A DNA stretch of 64,000 bases from Rhodoluna sp. (GTDB lineage: Bacteria > Actinomycetota > Actinomycetes > Actinomycetales > Microbacteriaceae): the NCBI GenBank assembly GCA_024641095.1, contig JAHEDR010000002.1, forward strand, positions 62,001 to 126,000, written 5' to 3'. Under the pieces are notes generated by a model that saw only the letters and a list, made by a program, of their open reading frames with translations, searched no databases and had not been told where the DNA came from. The translations under genes and the position numbers were made by a program. Below, one piece after another: positions 25,737-35,342 of this stretch (position 1 is its first letter; the number at the start of each line of letters is the position of its first letter).

Positions 25737-27692
25737 ATGTCTGAAAACAAAGAAACCCGTTCATATGGCCAAGGAGCTCAGGGAGAACCTGACGCTCCTA
25801 AAGCACAGAAAATTTCAATCGGAAAGCGTCTTCGCTACAACTTCGATAATTCACTGAGCCGTCCAGGCTCATTTGCAGGTTACGTATTCGGAGCCCTGAT
25901 TCTGCTGTCTATCTTGATGGCAATCTTCAAGGACTACATCTTTACAACGGCATTGGTGAACCCAGCTCCTGAGGGAAGTTTCATCGACAAAGTTTGGTCC
26001 GCCTTCTCAATCATTCTTGACAAGGCCAAGGACGCCACTTGGGGCGAGCGACTCATCTCAATTCTTTTCTGGTTGATTACCACTGCAGTAACCGCAACAA
26101 TCATCGGTTTCGTTGCAAACGCAATTGGTCAAGCAATTACAAAACTCAAGTCTGGAAAATCAGCAGTAATTGAGACCAACCACACACTTATCCTTGGCTG
26201 GTCAAACCGCGTATTTCCAATTCTTTCTGAATTAGCAATCGCCAACGAAAACATTCGCAAGCCTAGAGTTGTTATCTTTGCCAACAAGGACCGCGCTTCA
26301 ATGGACGAAGAAATTTCGGCACGTGTGCCTAACCTAGGAAAACTAAAGGTAATCACACGCACAGGTGATGTTTCAAACCCAACCGATCTAATGCGTGCAA
26401 ATGTTTCTAGTGCAAAATCAATCATCATTCTTGACGCAGATGAAAACGGAGACGCAACAGTCATTTCTACAGTGCTAGCTGTGAAGGCCGTAAATGCGAA
26501 TCCAAACACGCGCATAATTGCCGAACTTGATGACGCAAATACTGCTGAAGCAATTACATCAGCAACAAATGGTCAGGTAATTGCAGTCAGATCTCACGAT
26601 GTAATTGCACGTGTTACCGCACAGGCATCACGCCAGCCGGGTCTTGCCGCAGTGACTCTTGACCTTCTTGACTTTGCGGGGGATGAAATTTATTTCGCAA
26701 ACATTCCAGCACTTGAAGGAAAAACTTACGCCGATGCAATTTTGGCTTTCAACACTGCTTCGGTAATTGGTGTAGTGGATGGCAAGGGCAAGATTCACAT
26801 CAACCCAGCACAGTCTTCAAAGATTGGTGCAGGTTCAAAGATCATTGCAATCGCCGAAGACGACGACAAGGTTGTTTACACCGGTGTACGTGAAGATATT
26901 GCAAAGAAAAAAGTTGCCACGCATAAGGAGCCTGTTCGCAAGCCGGAGCACCTCTTGTTTATTGGCTGGTCTTCAATGGGTCGTTCTGTAGTTGCAGAGC
27001 TTGCACAGTTCTTGCCAAAGGGTTCAACTGTGCACATCGTTGCTGAAAAGAAGCACGTAGCGCCAGAAGAACTTAAGAGCTTGAAGTTTGGTTCAAACAT
27101 CAAAGTGACTCACGCATCGGTGTCTGGTGACATTGACGAATTGATTGCTGCGGCTTCTGCAAAGAAGTACAACGAAGTGATCATTTTGGGTTACCGCGAG
27201 GCAATAAGCGAGACCGAAGCAGATGCTCAGACAATGTTGACCATGCTGCAGATGAACCAGCTGTTTGAGGCAAAGGGAAACGGCGTTGAGCCAACCCGCC
27301 TCGTGGCAGAGATTCTAGATAGCCGTAAGGCAGAGCTAGCCCGCGTAGCGGCTGCCGACGACATGGTGGTTAGCGACAACCTGGGCGCGCTGCTGATTGC
27401 TCAGGTTTCTGAGAACCCAGCGCTGGCACCGGTATTCGATGACCTGTTCGACGCAGACGGCGCATCAATCAACGTGAACCCAATTGAGCACTATGCCCCA
27501 ATTGGTAAGTCAATTGAGTTTGCGGAACTTGTTGCTATTGGCCGTGCGCACGGTGAATCTGTAATTGGTTACCGCACTCTTGCTGGTTCAAAGCACGATG
27601 CAGCATCGGGTGTGAACCTTAACCCAGCCAAGACAACCAAGTTCAAGCCAGCTGCTGGCGACGGATTGGTAGTAATCGGGGACCTGAAGTAA
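25737..27692 (+). CDS. CASTOR/POLLUX-like ion channel with RCK-type domains
   Basis: The 651-residue product has two N-terminal membrane helices (about 40-62 and 102-125) around a pore-like loop, then two nucleotide-binding (RCK/TrkA-N-like) domains beginning NHTLILGWSNRVFPILSEL and LLFIGWSSMGRSVVAELAQF. This is the layout of the CASTOR/POLLUX channel family known from plants and of bacterial relatives. The ion is unknown. TAAACT at 25724-25729 lies seven bases before the ATG with no Shine-Dalgarno. Confidence 0.85.
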   Translation: MSENKETRSYGQGAQGEPDAPKAQKISIGKRLRYNFDNSLSRPGSFAGYVFGALILLSILMAIFKDYIFTTALVNPAPEGSFIDKVWSAFSIILDKAKDATWGERLISILFWLITTAVTATIIGFVANAIGQAITKLKSGKSAVIETNHTLILGWSNRVFPILSELAIANENIRKPRVVIFANKDRASMDEEISARVPNLGKLKVITRTGDVSNPTDLMRANVSSAKSIIILDADENGDATVISTVLAVKAVNANPNTRIIAELDDANTAEAITSATNGQVIAVRSHDVIARVTAQASRQPGLAAVTLDLLDFAGDEIYFANIPALEGKTYADAILAFNTASVIGVVDGKGKIHINPAQSSKIGAGSKIIAIAEDDDKVVYTGVREDIAKKKVATHKEPVRKPEHLLFIGWSSMGRSVVAELAQFLPKGSTVHIVAEKKHVAPEELKSLKFGSNIKVTHASVSGDIDELIAAASAKKYNEVIILGYREAISETEADAQTMLTMLQMNQLFEAKGNGVEPTRLVAEILDSRKAELARVAAADDMVVSDNLGALLIAQVSENPALAPVFDDLFDADGASINVNPIEHYAPIGKSIEFAELVAIGRAHGESVIGYRTLAGSKHDAASGVNLNPAKTTKFKPAAGDGLVVIGDLK

Positions 27693-27701
27693 TTTAGAAA
27701 C

Positions 27702-28433
27702 ATGTCAAAAGCGGCCAGTGTCAGAAAAGACCTGGCCGCTTTTGCACGCCTAAACCGGGTTAGCGATTACCTGAGATTCTTTAAAGCAGGCCCGGGTGAA
27801 TACGGCGAGGGCGACGAGTTCATTGGTGTGCGAGTACCAGACTCAAGAGTCGTTGCCAAAGATCACAAAGATTTACCCTTGAGTGAAATTCAGATTCTGC
27901 TGAATTCCAAGATTCACGAAGAACGCTTTGTTGGACTTGTGATTTTGATTAACCGCTTTAAGAAAGCACATAACCCAAAGACTCTTAATGGAAAAGCGCA
28001 AAAAGAAATCTTTGATTTCTACATGAAGAATCTTTATGCGCAGCGCGTGAATAACTGGGACCTAATTGATTCAACCGCGCCGTACCTTGGCTACTACCTT
28101 CTTGGTCGCCCAGGAACTTCAAAACTGCTTGATCAACTTGCCAAGAGCGAATCAATTTGGGAACGGCGCGCAGCCGTGATGTTTACGTTTGCATTCATTC
28201 GCGAATTTGAACTTGATGACACCCTGCGACTTTGCAAAAAACTTTTGAATGACAAGCACGATCTAATGCATAAGGCATGCGGTTGGATGCTGCGCGAACT
28301 TGGAGCACGAGAAATTAATGTGCTACGCGCTTTTCTAGAAGAAAACGTAACCAAGATGCCACGCACAATGCTGCGCTACTCAATTGAAAAGCTGCCAGAG
28401 CGCGAACGTCAATCTTGGTTAAAACGCGAATAA
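27702..28433 (+). CDS. AlkD-like DNA alkylation repair protein
   Basis: The 243-residue all-helical HEAT-repeat protein matches AlkD-like DNA glycosylases: FFKAGPGEYGEGDEFIGVRV, NSKIHEERFVGLVILINRF, NNWDLIDSTAPYLGYYLLG and HKACGWMLRELG. AlkD excises positively charged alkylated bases without base flipping. TAATTT at 27690-27695 overlaps the stop of the previous gene and sits six bases before the ATG. Confidence 0.9.
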   Translation: MSKAASVRKDLAAFARLNRVSDYLRFFKAGPGEYGEGDEFIGVRVPDSRVVAKDHKDLPLSEIQILLNSKIHEERFVGLVILINRFKKAHNPKTLNGKAQKEIFDFYMKNLYAQRVNNWDLIDSTAPYLGYYLLGRPGTSKLLDQLAKSESIWERRAAVMFTFAFIREFELDDTLRLCKKLLNDKHDLMHKACGWMLRELGAREINVLRAFLEENVTKMPRTMLRYSIEKLPERERQSWLKRE

Positions 28434-28459
28434 ATTTAGGCACTACTAGAAGTCTGGGA

Positions 28460-29254
28460 CTATTCGGAAATATCAACGACCACGGGAACGTGATCACTTG
28501 GTGCTTCACCCTTGCGCTCATCGCGATCTATCACCGCAGCGGTAACGCGGTCGGCAAATGCATCAGAACCCAAAATAAAATCAATGCGCATTCCTTCGTT
28601 GCGAGGGAATCGCAACTGCTGGTAATCCCAGTAGGTGTAACCGTCTGGCACTCGCGGTCGAACGACATCCTGCAAACCAATTTGCTCAAACGCTTCAAAA
28701 GCTTGGCGCTCTTCTGGAGTCACGTGAGTAAGCCCGGCAAAATCAGCGATGTCCCAGACATCGGTGTCTAAGGGCGCAATGTTGAAGTCGCCCATCAGTG
28801 CCAAAGGAACATCTGGTTCGTGTTCAACCCACTCGGCTACGTTGCTGGCCAGGCGGTCTAGCCACTCAAGTTTGTAGTGATAGTGCGGGTCGCCAATTTC
28901 GCGGCCGTTAGGCACGTAAAGACTCCATAGGCGCACGCCGTTAAAAGTTGCGCCAAGTGCGCGGGCTTCTTCAACGGCTTCTTTGCCTTCTTTACCAAAC
29001 GGCGGCATTCCGCTGAAACCAATCTCAACATCCTCGGCTGGAATGCGGCTGGCAAAGGCCACGCCGTTCCACTGATTCAGCCCGTGCATGGTCACGTGAT
29101 ATCCGGCATCCTCAAATTGCTTATAAGGAAACTGGTCAGGCTTACACTTGATCTCTTGCATAGCAAGGACATCGGTGTTGGTGCGCTCAAGCCAAGAAAC
29201 CACGCGGTCTACGCGGGTGCGGATTGAGTTGACGTTATGGGTGGCGATGCGCAT
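28460..29254 (-). CDS. xth: Exodeoxyribonuclease III
   Basis: The 264-residue endonuclease/exonuclease/phosphatase-fold enzyme has MRIATHNVNSIRTRVDRVVS, the metal-binding Glu in LAMQEIKC, GDFNIAPLDTDVWD and a C-terminal SDHVPVVVDI. It cuts abasic sites and degrades duplex DNA 3'-5'. TAGGCT (minus strand, 29261-29266) lies six bases before its ATG. It is divergent from pyrE over 47 bases. Confidence 0.94.
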   Translation of the reverse strand: MRIATHNVNSIRTRVDRVVSWLERTNTDVLAMQEIKCKPDQFPYKQFEDAGYHVTMHGLNQWNGVAFASRIPAEDVEIGFSGMPPFGKEGKEAVEEARALGATFNGVRLWSLYVPNGREIGDPHYHYKLEWLDRLASNVAEWVEHEPDVPLALMGDFNIAPLDTDVWDIADFAGLTHVTPEERQAFEAFEQIGLQDVVRPRVPDGYTYWDYQQLRFPRNEGMRIDFILGSDAFADRVTAAVIDRDERKGEAPSDHVPVVVDISE

Positions 29255-29260
29255 GCGTCC

Positions 29261-29295
29261 AGCCTAAATCACAGCTACAACTAGGCAGGTAAACT
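29261..29295. promoter_or_regulatory. Back-to-back leaderless promoters of xth and pyrE
   Basis: The minus-strand -10 TAGGCT occupies 29261-29266 and the plus-strand -10 TAAACT occupies 29290-29295, each six bases before its own start codon. The -35 region of each promoter would abut the other's -10. No good -35 is visible. Confidence 0.65.
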
Positions 29296-29301
29296 GGCCG
29301 T

Positions 29302-29865
29302 ATGACCTTCACCTTTGCTGCTAAACCACGCCTTGTTGAACTTATTAAGCAACTTGCTGTTGTGCACGGCAAAGTAACTCTTTCAAGCGGCATTGAGGCT
29401 AACTACTACGTTGACCTTCGTCGTGCGACCCTGCACCACGAGGCCGCACCTCTTATTGGTCACGTTGTTCTAGACATGCTTGATGCAGCTGGCATCACCG
29501 ATTTTGATGCAGTTGGCGGATTGACCATGGGTGCAGACCCGGTTGCCACCGCAATCTTGCACCAGGCTGCAGCTCGCGGCCGCGCGGTTGACGCGTTTGT
29601 GGTGCGCAAAGCAGCCAAGGCTCACGGCATGGGCCGCTTGGTTGAAGGCCCAGATGTAAAGGGCAAGAAAGTAATTGTGGTTGAGGACACCTCAACAACT
29701 GGCGGGTCACCGTTGACTGCAGCCAAGGCTCTTGAAGAAGCGGGCGCAATCATCGTTGCGGTTGCTACCGTTGTTGATCGCGACACCGGTGCCGACAAAG
29801 TGATCGGGGATGCTGGCTACCGTTATCTGTCAGCGGTAAGTCTTGACGATCTTGAGCTCCGCTAA
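29302..29865 (+). CDS. pyrE: Orotate phosphoribosyltransferase
   Basis: The 187-residue product has the PRPP-binding motif KVIVVEDTSTTGGSPLTAA and the substrate motif VTLSSGIEANYYVDLRR. It converts orotate and PRPP to OMP in pyrimidine synthesis. TAAACT at 29290-29295 lies six bases before the ATG. The next gene overlaps its end by about 20 bases. Confidence 0.95.
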   Translation: MTFTFAAKPRLVELIKQLAVVHGKVTLSSGIEANYYVDLRRATLHHEAAPLIGHVVLDMLDAAGITDFDAVGGLTMGADPVATAILHQAAARGRAVDAFVVRKAAKAHGMGRLVEGPDVKGKKVIVVEDTSTTGGSPLTAAKALEEAGAIIVAVATVVDRDTGADKVIGDAGYRYLSAVSLDDLELR

Positions 29866-31081
29866 AGAAAAACAAACCCGAGTACCTTTTGTACTCACCC
29901 AAATTTCATCAATCTTCAGCGTTATGGCTGGATCGATGGTGTTCATGGCATTCCCATGGCTTGCCATTCAACTAACCGGTAGCGCAACCAGCGCCGGCAT
30001 CATGATTTCAATTACAGCGATACCTGGCTTACTACTTGCACCGGTTATTGGTTCCATCATCGATAAATTTGGTCGCAAGAAAATGATCATCATCATTGAA
30101 GCGGCGTGTGCAATCGTGAGCGCACTGATTCCATTTGTGTCTGGCCTTTGGGTAATGACCCTGCCAATTTTGATCACCATTGGTTTGGTGCGCTCAACAG
30201 TTGCATCCGGTTCAAACACTGCGCGCAAGTCTTATGTACCCGATGTCGCCCGCGTTGGCGGCTACACATTGGAACGCGCTAACTCAATTCAAGAAGCAAT
30301 CTTTGCGTCGGGCTTTGCACTTGGCCCTGCGATTGCGGCGCTGTGCATTGGTTGGATTGGCCCGTACAACACTTTCTATGTAGTTGCACTCTGCTGCTTG
30401 ATCGCCGGCCTAATCATGATTCCGGTTAAAGCCCACGAACACAAAGAAGATCACGAGGACGAAAAGAGCATCTTCAAATTTGCGGTCGAGGGCTTCACCG
30501 TTTTGTTTAAGACACCAAGTGTTTTGATCATGATGATTGGCGTAATGACTTTGGCAATGATCTACTTGCCAACCGAGATGGTTGTCTTGCCTAAGTACTA
30601 CAACCTGCTCGGTGAGCCGCAGCAACTTGGTACTTTGCTTTCTGCGATGGCTGCATTCACAGTGGTTGGTTCACTATCGTTTGAGAAGCTGTCGAAGAAA
30701 TTTAACTATTCAACTATTTTCAGAATTGCACTGCTTGGTGTTGCCGGGTCAATGCTGCCAATGTCGTTCCTATTGCCGTACGGATGGATGCTGTTCTTTG
30801 GTGCGCTACTTGGTTTGGCGTGGGGCCCAATGCCACCACTTATGAACACTGTGATTCAGCGCAAGGTTCCGCCATCAAAGCGCGGCCGTGTGTTCAGTCT
30901 TGAAATGGTTATTTGGTCTGGTGGCCCAATGATCTCAATGATCTTTGCGGGTATTGCAGTTGATACCTGGGGCGTACCAATTGTTTATAAGGTGATTGCC
31001 GCAATGGTTTTGGTTGCCGGTGCCTTCGTTACTTTTAGTAAGTACATGAAGGAAATCAACACCGCTGATTACGAAGCCTAA
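29843..31081 (+). CDS. MFS transporter, MdtG/drug-efflux-like
   Basis: The ~412-residue product has 12 helices (TQISSIFSVMAGSMVFMAFP, VRSTVASGSNTARKSYVPD and others). It starts at a TTG at 29843 or 29852 inside the end of pyrE, so translational coupling is likely; the exact start is uncertain. Family and layout suggest export of small molecules, substrate unknown. It converges with the GNAT gene, overlapping its stop by four bases. Confidence 0.85.
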   Translation: MTILSSAKEKQTRVPFVLTQISSIFSVMAGSMVFMAFPWLAIQLTGSATSAGIMISITAIPGLLLAPVIGSIIDKFGRKKMIIIIEAACAIVSALIPFVSGLWVMTLPILITIGLVRSTVASGSNTARKSYVPDVARVGGYTLERANSIQEAIFASGFALGPAIAALCIGWIGPYNTFYVVALCCLIAGLIMIPVKAHEHKEDHEDEKSIFKFAVEGFTVLFKTPSVLIMMIGVMTLAMIYLPTEMVVLPKYYNLLGEPQQLGTLLSAMAAFTVVGSLSFEKLSKKFNYSTIFRIALLGVAGSMLPMSFLLPYGWMLFFGALLGLAWGPMPPLMNTVIQRKVPPSKRGRVFSLEMVIWSGGPMISMIFAGIAVDTWGVPIVYKVIAAMVLVAGAFVTFSKYMKEINTADYEA

Positions 31082-31506
31082 GCAAATCTTTCTTTAAAGA
31101 TTTCGGCGGCCATCTCAAAGATTTCTTCTGGCCCATCTTCTTCGTCAATTTGTTGACCCACGTGAGTGAAACCAAATTTTTGAATGATGCGCATTGAAGG
31201 GTGGTTGCTTGCAGAAACCGTGTAACGCAAAACTTTAATTTCATCATGTTCGCAGGCCCAGAGCCACATGGCCATCAGTGCTTCACTTGCAAAACCATTG
31301 TGCCGATACATCTCGGCAATTTCCACGCCAATCTCAATTGTTCCAACCGGGGTGAACTCATCACCTGCTGGCGAACGGTGAAAATTAATCTCGCCGACTT
31401 TTTCATTTGTGCTAGATAAAAATATTTCGCGAAACTGCCACTGTGTGGCGTGAGTAGCGAGTCGCAGATCAAGTCGAGGCGATTGCAAAACCGCATCGAT
31501 GATCAA
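31078..31506 (-). CDS. GNAT-family acetyltransferase
   Basis: The 142-residue product has the acetyl-CoA-binding region IGVEIAEMYRHNGFASEALM and the C-terminal NHPSMRIIQKFGFTHVGQ of RimJ/RimL-type GNATs. The start is a TTG 3 bases after the stop of the upstream HAD gene, so it is probably the second gene of that transcript. Target unknown. Confidence 0.82.
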   Translation of the reverse strand: MIIDAVLQSPRLDLRLATHATQWQFREIFLSSTNEKVGEINFHRSPAGDEFTPVGTIEIGVEIAEMYRHNGFASEALMAMWLWACEHDEIKVLRYTVSASNHPSMRIIQKFGFTHVGQQIDEEDGPEEIFEMAAEIFKERFA

Positions 31507-31509
31507 AAC

Positions 31510-32280
31510 TTAAACCAGGTCGGCAACCGAATTAAGAATCTCGGTTGGGCGGAATGGGTACTTGCGAATCTCTGCGTCGTCGGCGATGCCGGTCATAACC
31601 AGCACGGTGTGCAGACCAGCTTCAATACCTGCAACAACGTCGGTGTCCATGCGGTCACCAATCATGCCGGTTGATTCTGAGTGCGCACCAATTTTGCGCA
31701 TTGCACTGCGGAACATCATTGGGTTTGGCTTGCCAACAATGTAAGGCTCCATGCCGGTGGCCTTAGTAATAAGTGCGGCAACAGAACCGGTCGCTGGCAG
31801 CGGGCCTTCGGCCGATGGACCAGTTGCGTCTGGGTTGGTAGCAATAAAGCGTGCACCAGCGTTGATCAAACGAATGGCCTTGGTGAGGTTTTCAAAGTTA
31901 AAGTTGCGGGTCTCGCCAAGCACCACGTAGTCAGGGTTGTTATCGGTTTGTACATAGCCAATGTCGTGCAGGGCCTGGGTCAAACCGGTCTCGCCAATCA
32001 CATAGGCGCTGCCCTTAGGCATTTGCTTGTCTAGGAACGCAGCGGTTGCAAGGGCCGAGGTCCAGATGCGGTCCTCAGGAACATTTAGCCCACCGGCCAC
32101 CAAACGAGCCGATAGATCGCGCGGGGTGTAGATGCTGTTGTTGGTTAGCACCAAGAAAGGGGTGTCGTTAGCTTGCCACTTGGCAATCAGTTCGGCCGCT
32201 CCCGGTAGTACGTGGCCTTCGTGCACAAGCACGCCATCCATGTCGGTGAGCCAAGAGGTAATTTTGCTGCGATCTGCCAT
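31510..32280 (-). CDS. HAD-IIA family hydrolase (NagD-like)
   Basis: The 256-residue product has the HAD nucleophile motif in DMDGVLVHEGHVLPGA, motif II in FLVLTNNSIY and the late VGKPNPMMF and MIGDRMDTDVVAGI. HAD-IIA enzymes dephosphorylate sugar or nucleoside phosphates (NagD, PNPase-like). TAGCCT (minus strand, 32287-32292) lies six bases before the ATG. Confidence 0.9.
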   Translation of the reverse strand: MADRSKITSWLTDMDGVLVHEGHVLPGAAELIAKWQANDTPFLVLTNNSIYTPRDLSARLVAGGLNVPEDRIWTSALATAAFLDKQMPKGSAYVIGETGLTQALHDIGYVQTDNNPDYVVLGETRNFNFENLTKAIRLINAGARFIATNPDATGPSAEGPLPATGSVAALITKATGMEPYIVGKPNPMMFRSAMRKIGAHSESTGMIGDRMDTDVVAGIEAGLHTVLVMTGIADDAEIRKYPFRPTEILNSVADLV

Positions 32281-32286
32281 GGGTCA

Positions 32287-32333
32287 AGGCTAACAGAGGG
32301 GCTAACCAGCCCTCTAGTTTGTTCGCTTAGGGT
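32287..32333. promoter_or_regulatory. Divergent leaderless promoters of the HAD gene and nhaA
   Basis: TAGCCT on the minus strand at 32287-32292 and TAGGGT on the plus strand at 32328-32333 each lie six bases before their start codons (32280 ATG, 32340 GTG). Confidence 0.6.
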
Positions 32334-32339
32334 TAACCT

Positions 32340-33299
32340 GTGCAAAAAAGAAACCTTAAAGAAACCCTTGGTGGCGTTGCGCTAATTGGCGCGGCAGTAA
32401 TTGCGTTGGTGTGGGCTAACTCACCGGCCGCGGGGGCTTACGAGGCCTTGATCTCGCAAGAGTGGATTAAGGGAATTGCTATCTTCTTGTTCTTCATGAG
32501 CATTGGCATTGAGCTGCGTCACGAAATTCAGCATGGCTCACTGCGTAGCGCAAAGAACGCAATCGTGCCAATCTTTGCGGCAATCGGCGGCATGGTTGTG
32601 CCTGTTCTTACATTTTCAATTTTCAACTTTGGCAAGGGCACTGAAGCTGGTTGGGGTATTCCAATGAGCACCGATGTTGCATTTGCGCTTGCAGTCTTTG
32701 CAATTGCAGGTTCGTTCTTGCCACGTGCCATTCGCACATTTGTCTTGACGGTGGCGGTTGTTGACGACTCGCTAACCATTTTGATGATTGCAATTTTCTA
32801 CGCGTCGTCATTCCACATGCTTTCACTTGTCTCATTAAGCGGTGTAGTGATTGGTTTGTTCTTGCCAAAGGGTGAGAAACTTTTGCCAAAGCTTCAGCCA
32901 ATTGTTTCTTACGGTGCGCTTCCGGTATTTGCCTTGTTTAGCGCGGGAGTAAATCTTTCGAACATTGACTTCAACGTATTTGCAACCTCATCAATCACAA
33001 TTGGAATTCTGGTAGCCATGATCATTGGTAAGCCTCTTGGTGTTCTGGGTACTACCTTCTTGGTAACTTGGAGCGGCCTTGGAAAACTTTCTGCAGATAT
33101 AAAGTGGGCAGATTTAATTCCAACCGGTTTGCTTTTTGGAATGTGCTTTACCGTTGCGCTTTTGATGAGCGAGCTATCGTTTGGCGAACAAGTTATTGAA
33201 CACTCAACCGCAAACCTAAGCGTGTTTATTGGTTCAACCGTTGCGGCACTGCTTGCAACAACTGCATTGCAATTCCGTAAGCGTGCGCATGTCAAATAA
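32340..33299 (+). CDS. nhaA: Short NhaA-type Na+/H+ antiporter
   Basis: The 319-residue product is NhaA-like: GIELRHEIQHGSLRSAKNAI, AAIGGMVVPVLTFSIFNFGK, MSTDVAFALAVFAIAG and the ion-binding Asp pair in VVDDSLT. It is well below the ~390 residues of Escherichia coli NhaA, mostly by short loops and missing helices toward the C-terminus. The GTG start is supported by TAGGGT six bases upstream. It overlaps the methyltransferase gene by 11 bases. Confidence 0.88.
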   Translation: MQKRNLKETLGGVALIGAAVIALVWANSPAAGAYEALISQEWIKGIAIFLFFMSIGIELRHEIQHGSLRSAKNAIVPIFAAIGGMVVPVLTFSIFNFGKGTEAGWGIPMSTDVAFALAVFAIAGSFLPRAIRTFVLTVAVVDDSLTILMIAIFYASSFHMLSLVSLSGVVIGLFLPKGEKLLPKLQPIVSYGALPVFALFSAGVNLSNIDFNVFATSSITIGILVAMIIGKPLGVLGTTFLVTWSGLGKLSADIKWADLIPTGLLFGMCFTVALLMSELSFGEQVIEHSTANLSVFIGSTVAALLATTALQFRKRAHVK

Positions 33300-33972
33300 C
33301 GGAAACGAAAATTTAGATAATTCGTCACCGGAACTAACCACCTGGGGCGTTGGCCCGTGGCAGGGCGAGTGGCCAGAAGATGCGGGCACACCGGACGCAC
33401 CAAACCCGGATTCAATTCTTGACCCAGAGTTACTTGCAAACGGTGACACCAGAAACGTGCTTGATAAATTCCGCTACTGGAAGATGGAAGCAATCGTTGC
33501 CGAGTTAGATCGCCGCCGCCATAAGTATCACGTGGCAATTGAGAACTGGCAGCACGACCTAAACATTGGTTCAATCGTGCGAACCGCAAATGCGTTCTTG
33601 GCCGAAGAAGTTCACATCATTGGTAACCGCCGCTGGAACCGCCGCGGTGCAATGGTGACCGACCGCTATCAACACGTAAGCCACCACCCAACCGTTGAAG
33701 AGTTTGTTGCCTGGGCCAAAGAGCGCAACCTGCCGATTATTGCTATAGACAACGTGCCTGGGTGCAAAAAGATTGAAGAGTACGCCCTGCCTGAAGAGTG
33801 CGTGCTGTTGTTTGGCCAAGAAGGGCCGGGACTATCGGAGGCTGCCATTGAGGCCGCCGAGGTTGTGCTTGAAATAACCCAGTTTGGATCAACCCGCTCA
33901 ATCAATGCCTCAGCCGCAGCTGCCATCACCATGCACCAATGGGTCATGCAGCATGTCTTTAATAAGCGGTAA
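33289..33972 (+). CDS. SpoU/TrmH-family RNA 2'-O-methyltransferase
   Basis: The ATG at 33289 gives 227 residues; an in-frame upstream start would lie inside nhaA. The SPOUT motifs are present: NIGSIVRTANAFLAEEVHII, LLFGQEGPGLSEAAIEAAEV and ITQFGSTRSINASAAAAITM, which form the knot and bind S-adenosylmethionine. The N-terminal ~60 residues are acidic and Pro-rich and probably disordered. tRNA or rRNA target unknown. Confidence 0.9.
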   Translation: MSNNGNENLDNSSPELTTWGVGPWQGEWPEDAGTPDAPNPDSILDPELLANGDTRNVLDKFRYWKMEAIVAELDRRRHKYHVAIENWQHDLNIGSIVRTANAFLAEEVHIIGNRRWNRRGAMVTDRYQHVSHHPTVEEFVAWAKERNLPIIAIDNVPGCKKIEEYALPEECVLLFGQEGPGLSEAAIEAAEVVLEITQFGSTRSINASAAAAITMHQWVMQHVFNKR

Positions 33973-33980
33973 ACTTGGCT

Positions 33981-33996
33981 GTACGCCATCGCGTAC
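33981..33996 (+). other. Small hairpin in the purA leader
   Basis: GTACGC-CATC-GCGTAC is a perfect six-base stem with a four-base loop, 28 bases before the purA start. It has no T run, so it is not a terminator; it could affect translation or RNA stability. Confidence 0.3.
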
Positions 33997-34023
33997 AAGT
34001 CCTTTCAATAAAGGGGTACGAGT

Positions 34024-35313
34024 ATGCCTGCAGTAGTGATTATTGGAGCCCAATGGGGCGACGAAGGTAAAGGCAAGGCCACAGACCTTCTAGCAGAGCA
34101 CATCGATTACGTAGTTAAGTTCAACGGTGGAAACAACGCTGGCCACACAGTTGTAATCGGAAACGAAAAGTACGCCCTGCACTTACTGCCATCGGGCATC
34201 TTGACCCCGGGCGTAGTGCCAGTTATTTCTAATGGTGTGGTTATTGACCTTTCAGTCTTGTTCCAAGAAATTGAAGCACTGAACGCACGCGGCATTGACA
34301 CCAGCAAGCTTCGCGTTTCTGCAAACGCACACGTAATCACCCCTTACAACGTAACAATCGATAAAGTTTCTGAGCGCTTCCTAGGCAAGCGCGCGATTGG
34401 TACTACTGGTCGCGGCATTGGCCCAACCTACGCAGACAAGATCAACCGCGTTGGAATTAGAATTCAAGACCTTTACGACGAAAGCATTTTGCGTCAAAAG
34501 GTTGAAGCGGCACTGGTTGCTAAGAACAACTTGCTAACCAAGGTTTATAACCGCGCGGCAATTCGTGTTGACGAAGTTGTTGCAGAATTACTTTCTTATG
34601 CAGAGCGTTTGCGCCCAATGGTTGCCGACACCGCGCTTGAACTATACGAAGCAATTTACAACAAAAAAGTTGTTTTGTTTGAAGGCGGACAGGCAACAAT
34701 GCTTGACGTTGACCACGGAACTTACCCGTTCGTAACTTCGTCAAACTCAACTGCAGGTGGAGCATCTACCGGTTCAGGTATTGGCCCAGCAGAATTCAAA
34801 ACTGTAATTGGAATTGTGAAGGCCTACACTACTCGCGTTGGTGCTGGTCCGTTCCCTACTGAGTTGTTCGACGAGAACGGTGAGTTCTTGCGCGCAACTG
34901 GTTTTGAATTTGGAACAACTACCGGCCGCCCTCGTCGTTGTGGTTGGTATGACGCACCAATTGCTCGTTACTCAGCGCGCATCAATGGTGTGACCGATTT
35001 TGTTTTGACCAAGCTGGATGTACTTACCGGTCTAAAAGAAATTCCGGTTTGTGTTGCTTACGACGTAAACGGAAAGCGTTTTGATGAGATGCCAGTTTCA
35101 CAAACTGACTTCCACCACGCAATGCCAATTTACGAAAACTTCCCTGGTTGGTCAGAAGACATCACCGGCTGCCGCACATTTGCAGATCTACCTAAGAACG
35201 CACAGGACTACATTGTTGCGCTTGAGAAGATGAGCGGTGCACGCATCAGTGCAATTGGTGTTGGTCCTGGTCGTGACGCAATCATTGTGCGCCACGATAT
35301 GCTGGCTCGCTAA
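34024..35313 (+). CDS. purA: Adenylosuccinate synthetase
   Basis: The 429-residue GTP-dependent enzyme has [16 protein letters not shown] at the N-terminus, [12 protein letters not shown], and [20 protein letters not shown]. It makes adenylosuccinate from IMP and aspartate, the step before PurB on the AMP branch. A Shine-Dalgarno-like aaagggg lies 8 bases before the ATG. Single-gene; a minus-strand terminator follows. Confidence 0.97.
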   Translation: MPAVVIIGAQWGDEGKGKATDLLAEHIDYVVKFNGGNNAGHTVVIGNEKYALHLLPSGILTPGVVPVISNGVVIDLSVLFQEIEALNARGIDTSKLRVSANAHVITPYNVTIDKVSERFLGKRAIGTTGRGIGPTYADKINRVGIRIQDLYDESILRQKVEAALVAKNNLLTKVYNRAAIRVDEVVAELLSYAERLRPMVADTALELYEAIYNKKVVLFEGGQATMLDVDHGTYPFVTSSNSTAGGASTGSGIGPAEFKTVIGIVKAYTTRVGAGPFPTELFDENGEFLRATGFEFGTTTGRPRRCGWYDAPIARYSARINGVTDFVLTKLDVLTGLKEIPVCVAYDVNGKRFDEMPVSQTDFHHAMPIYENFPGWSEDITGCRTFADLPKNAQDYIVALEKMSGARISAIGVGPGRDAIIVRHDMLAR

Positions 35314-35317
35314 AAAC

Positions 35318-35342
35318 GCAATTTTAAAAGCCGCTACGCGGC
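35318..35342 (-). terminator. Terminator of the EamA gene, overlapping its stop codon
   Basis: Read on the minus strand, GCCGC-GTA-GCGGC is followed by TTTTAAAATT. The TAG in the loop is the stop codon of the EamA gene, so the terminator stem is partly coding. Confidence 0.65.
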
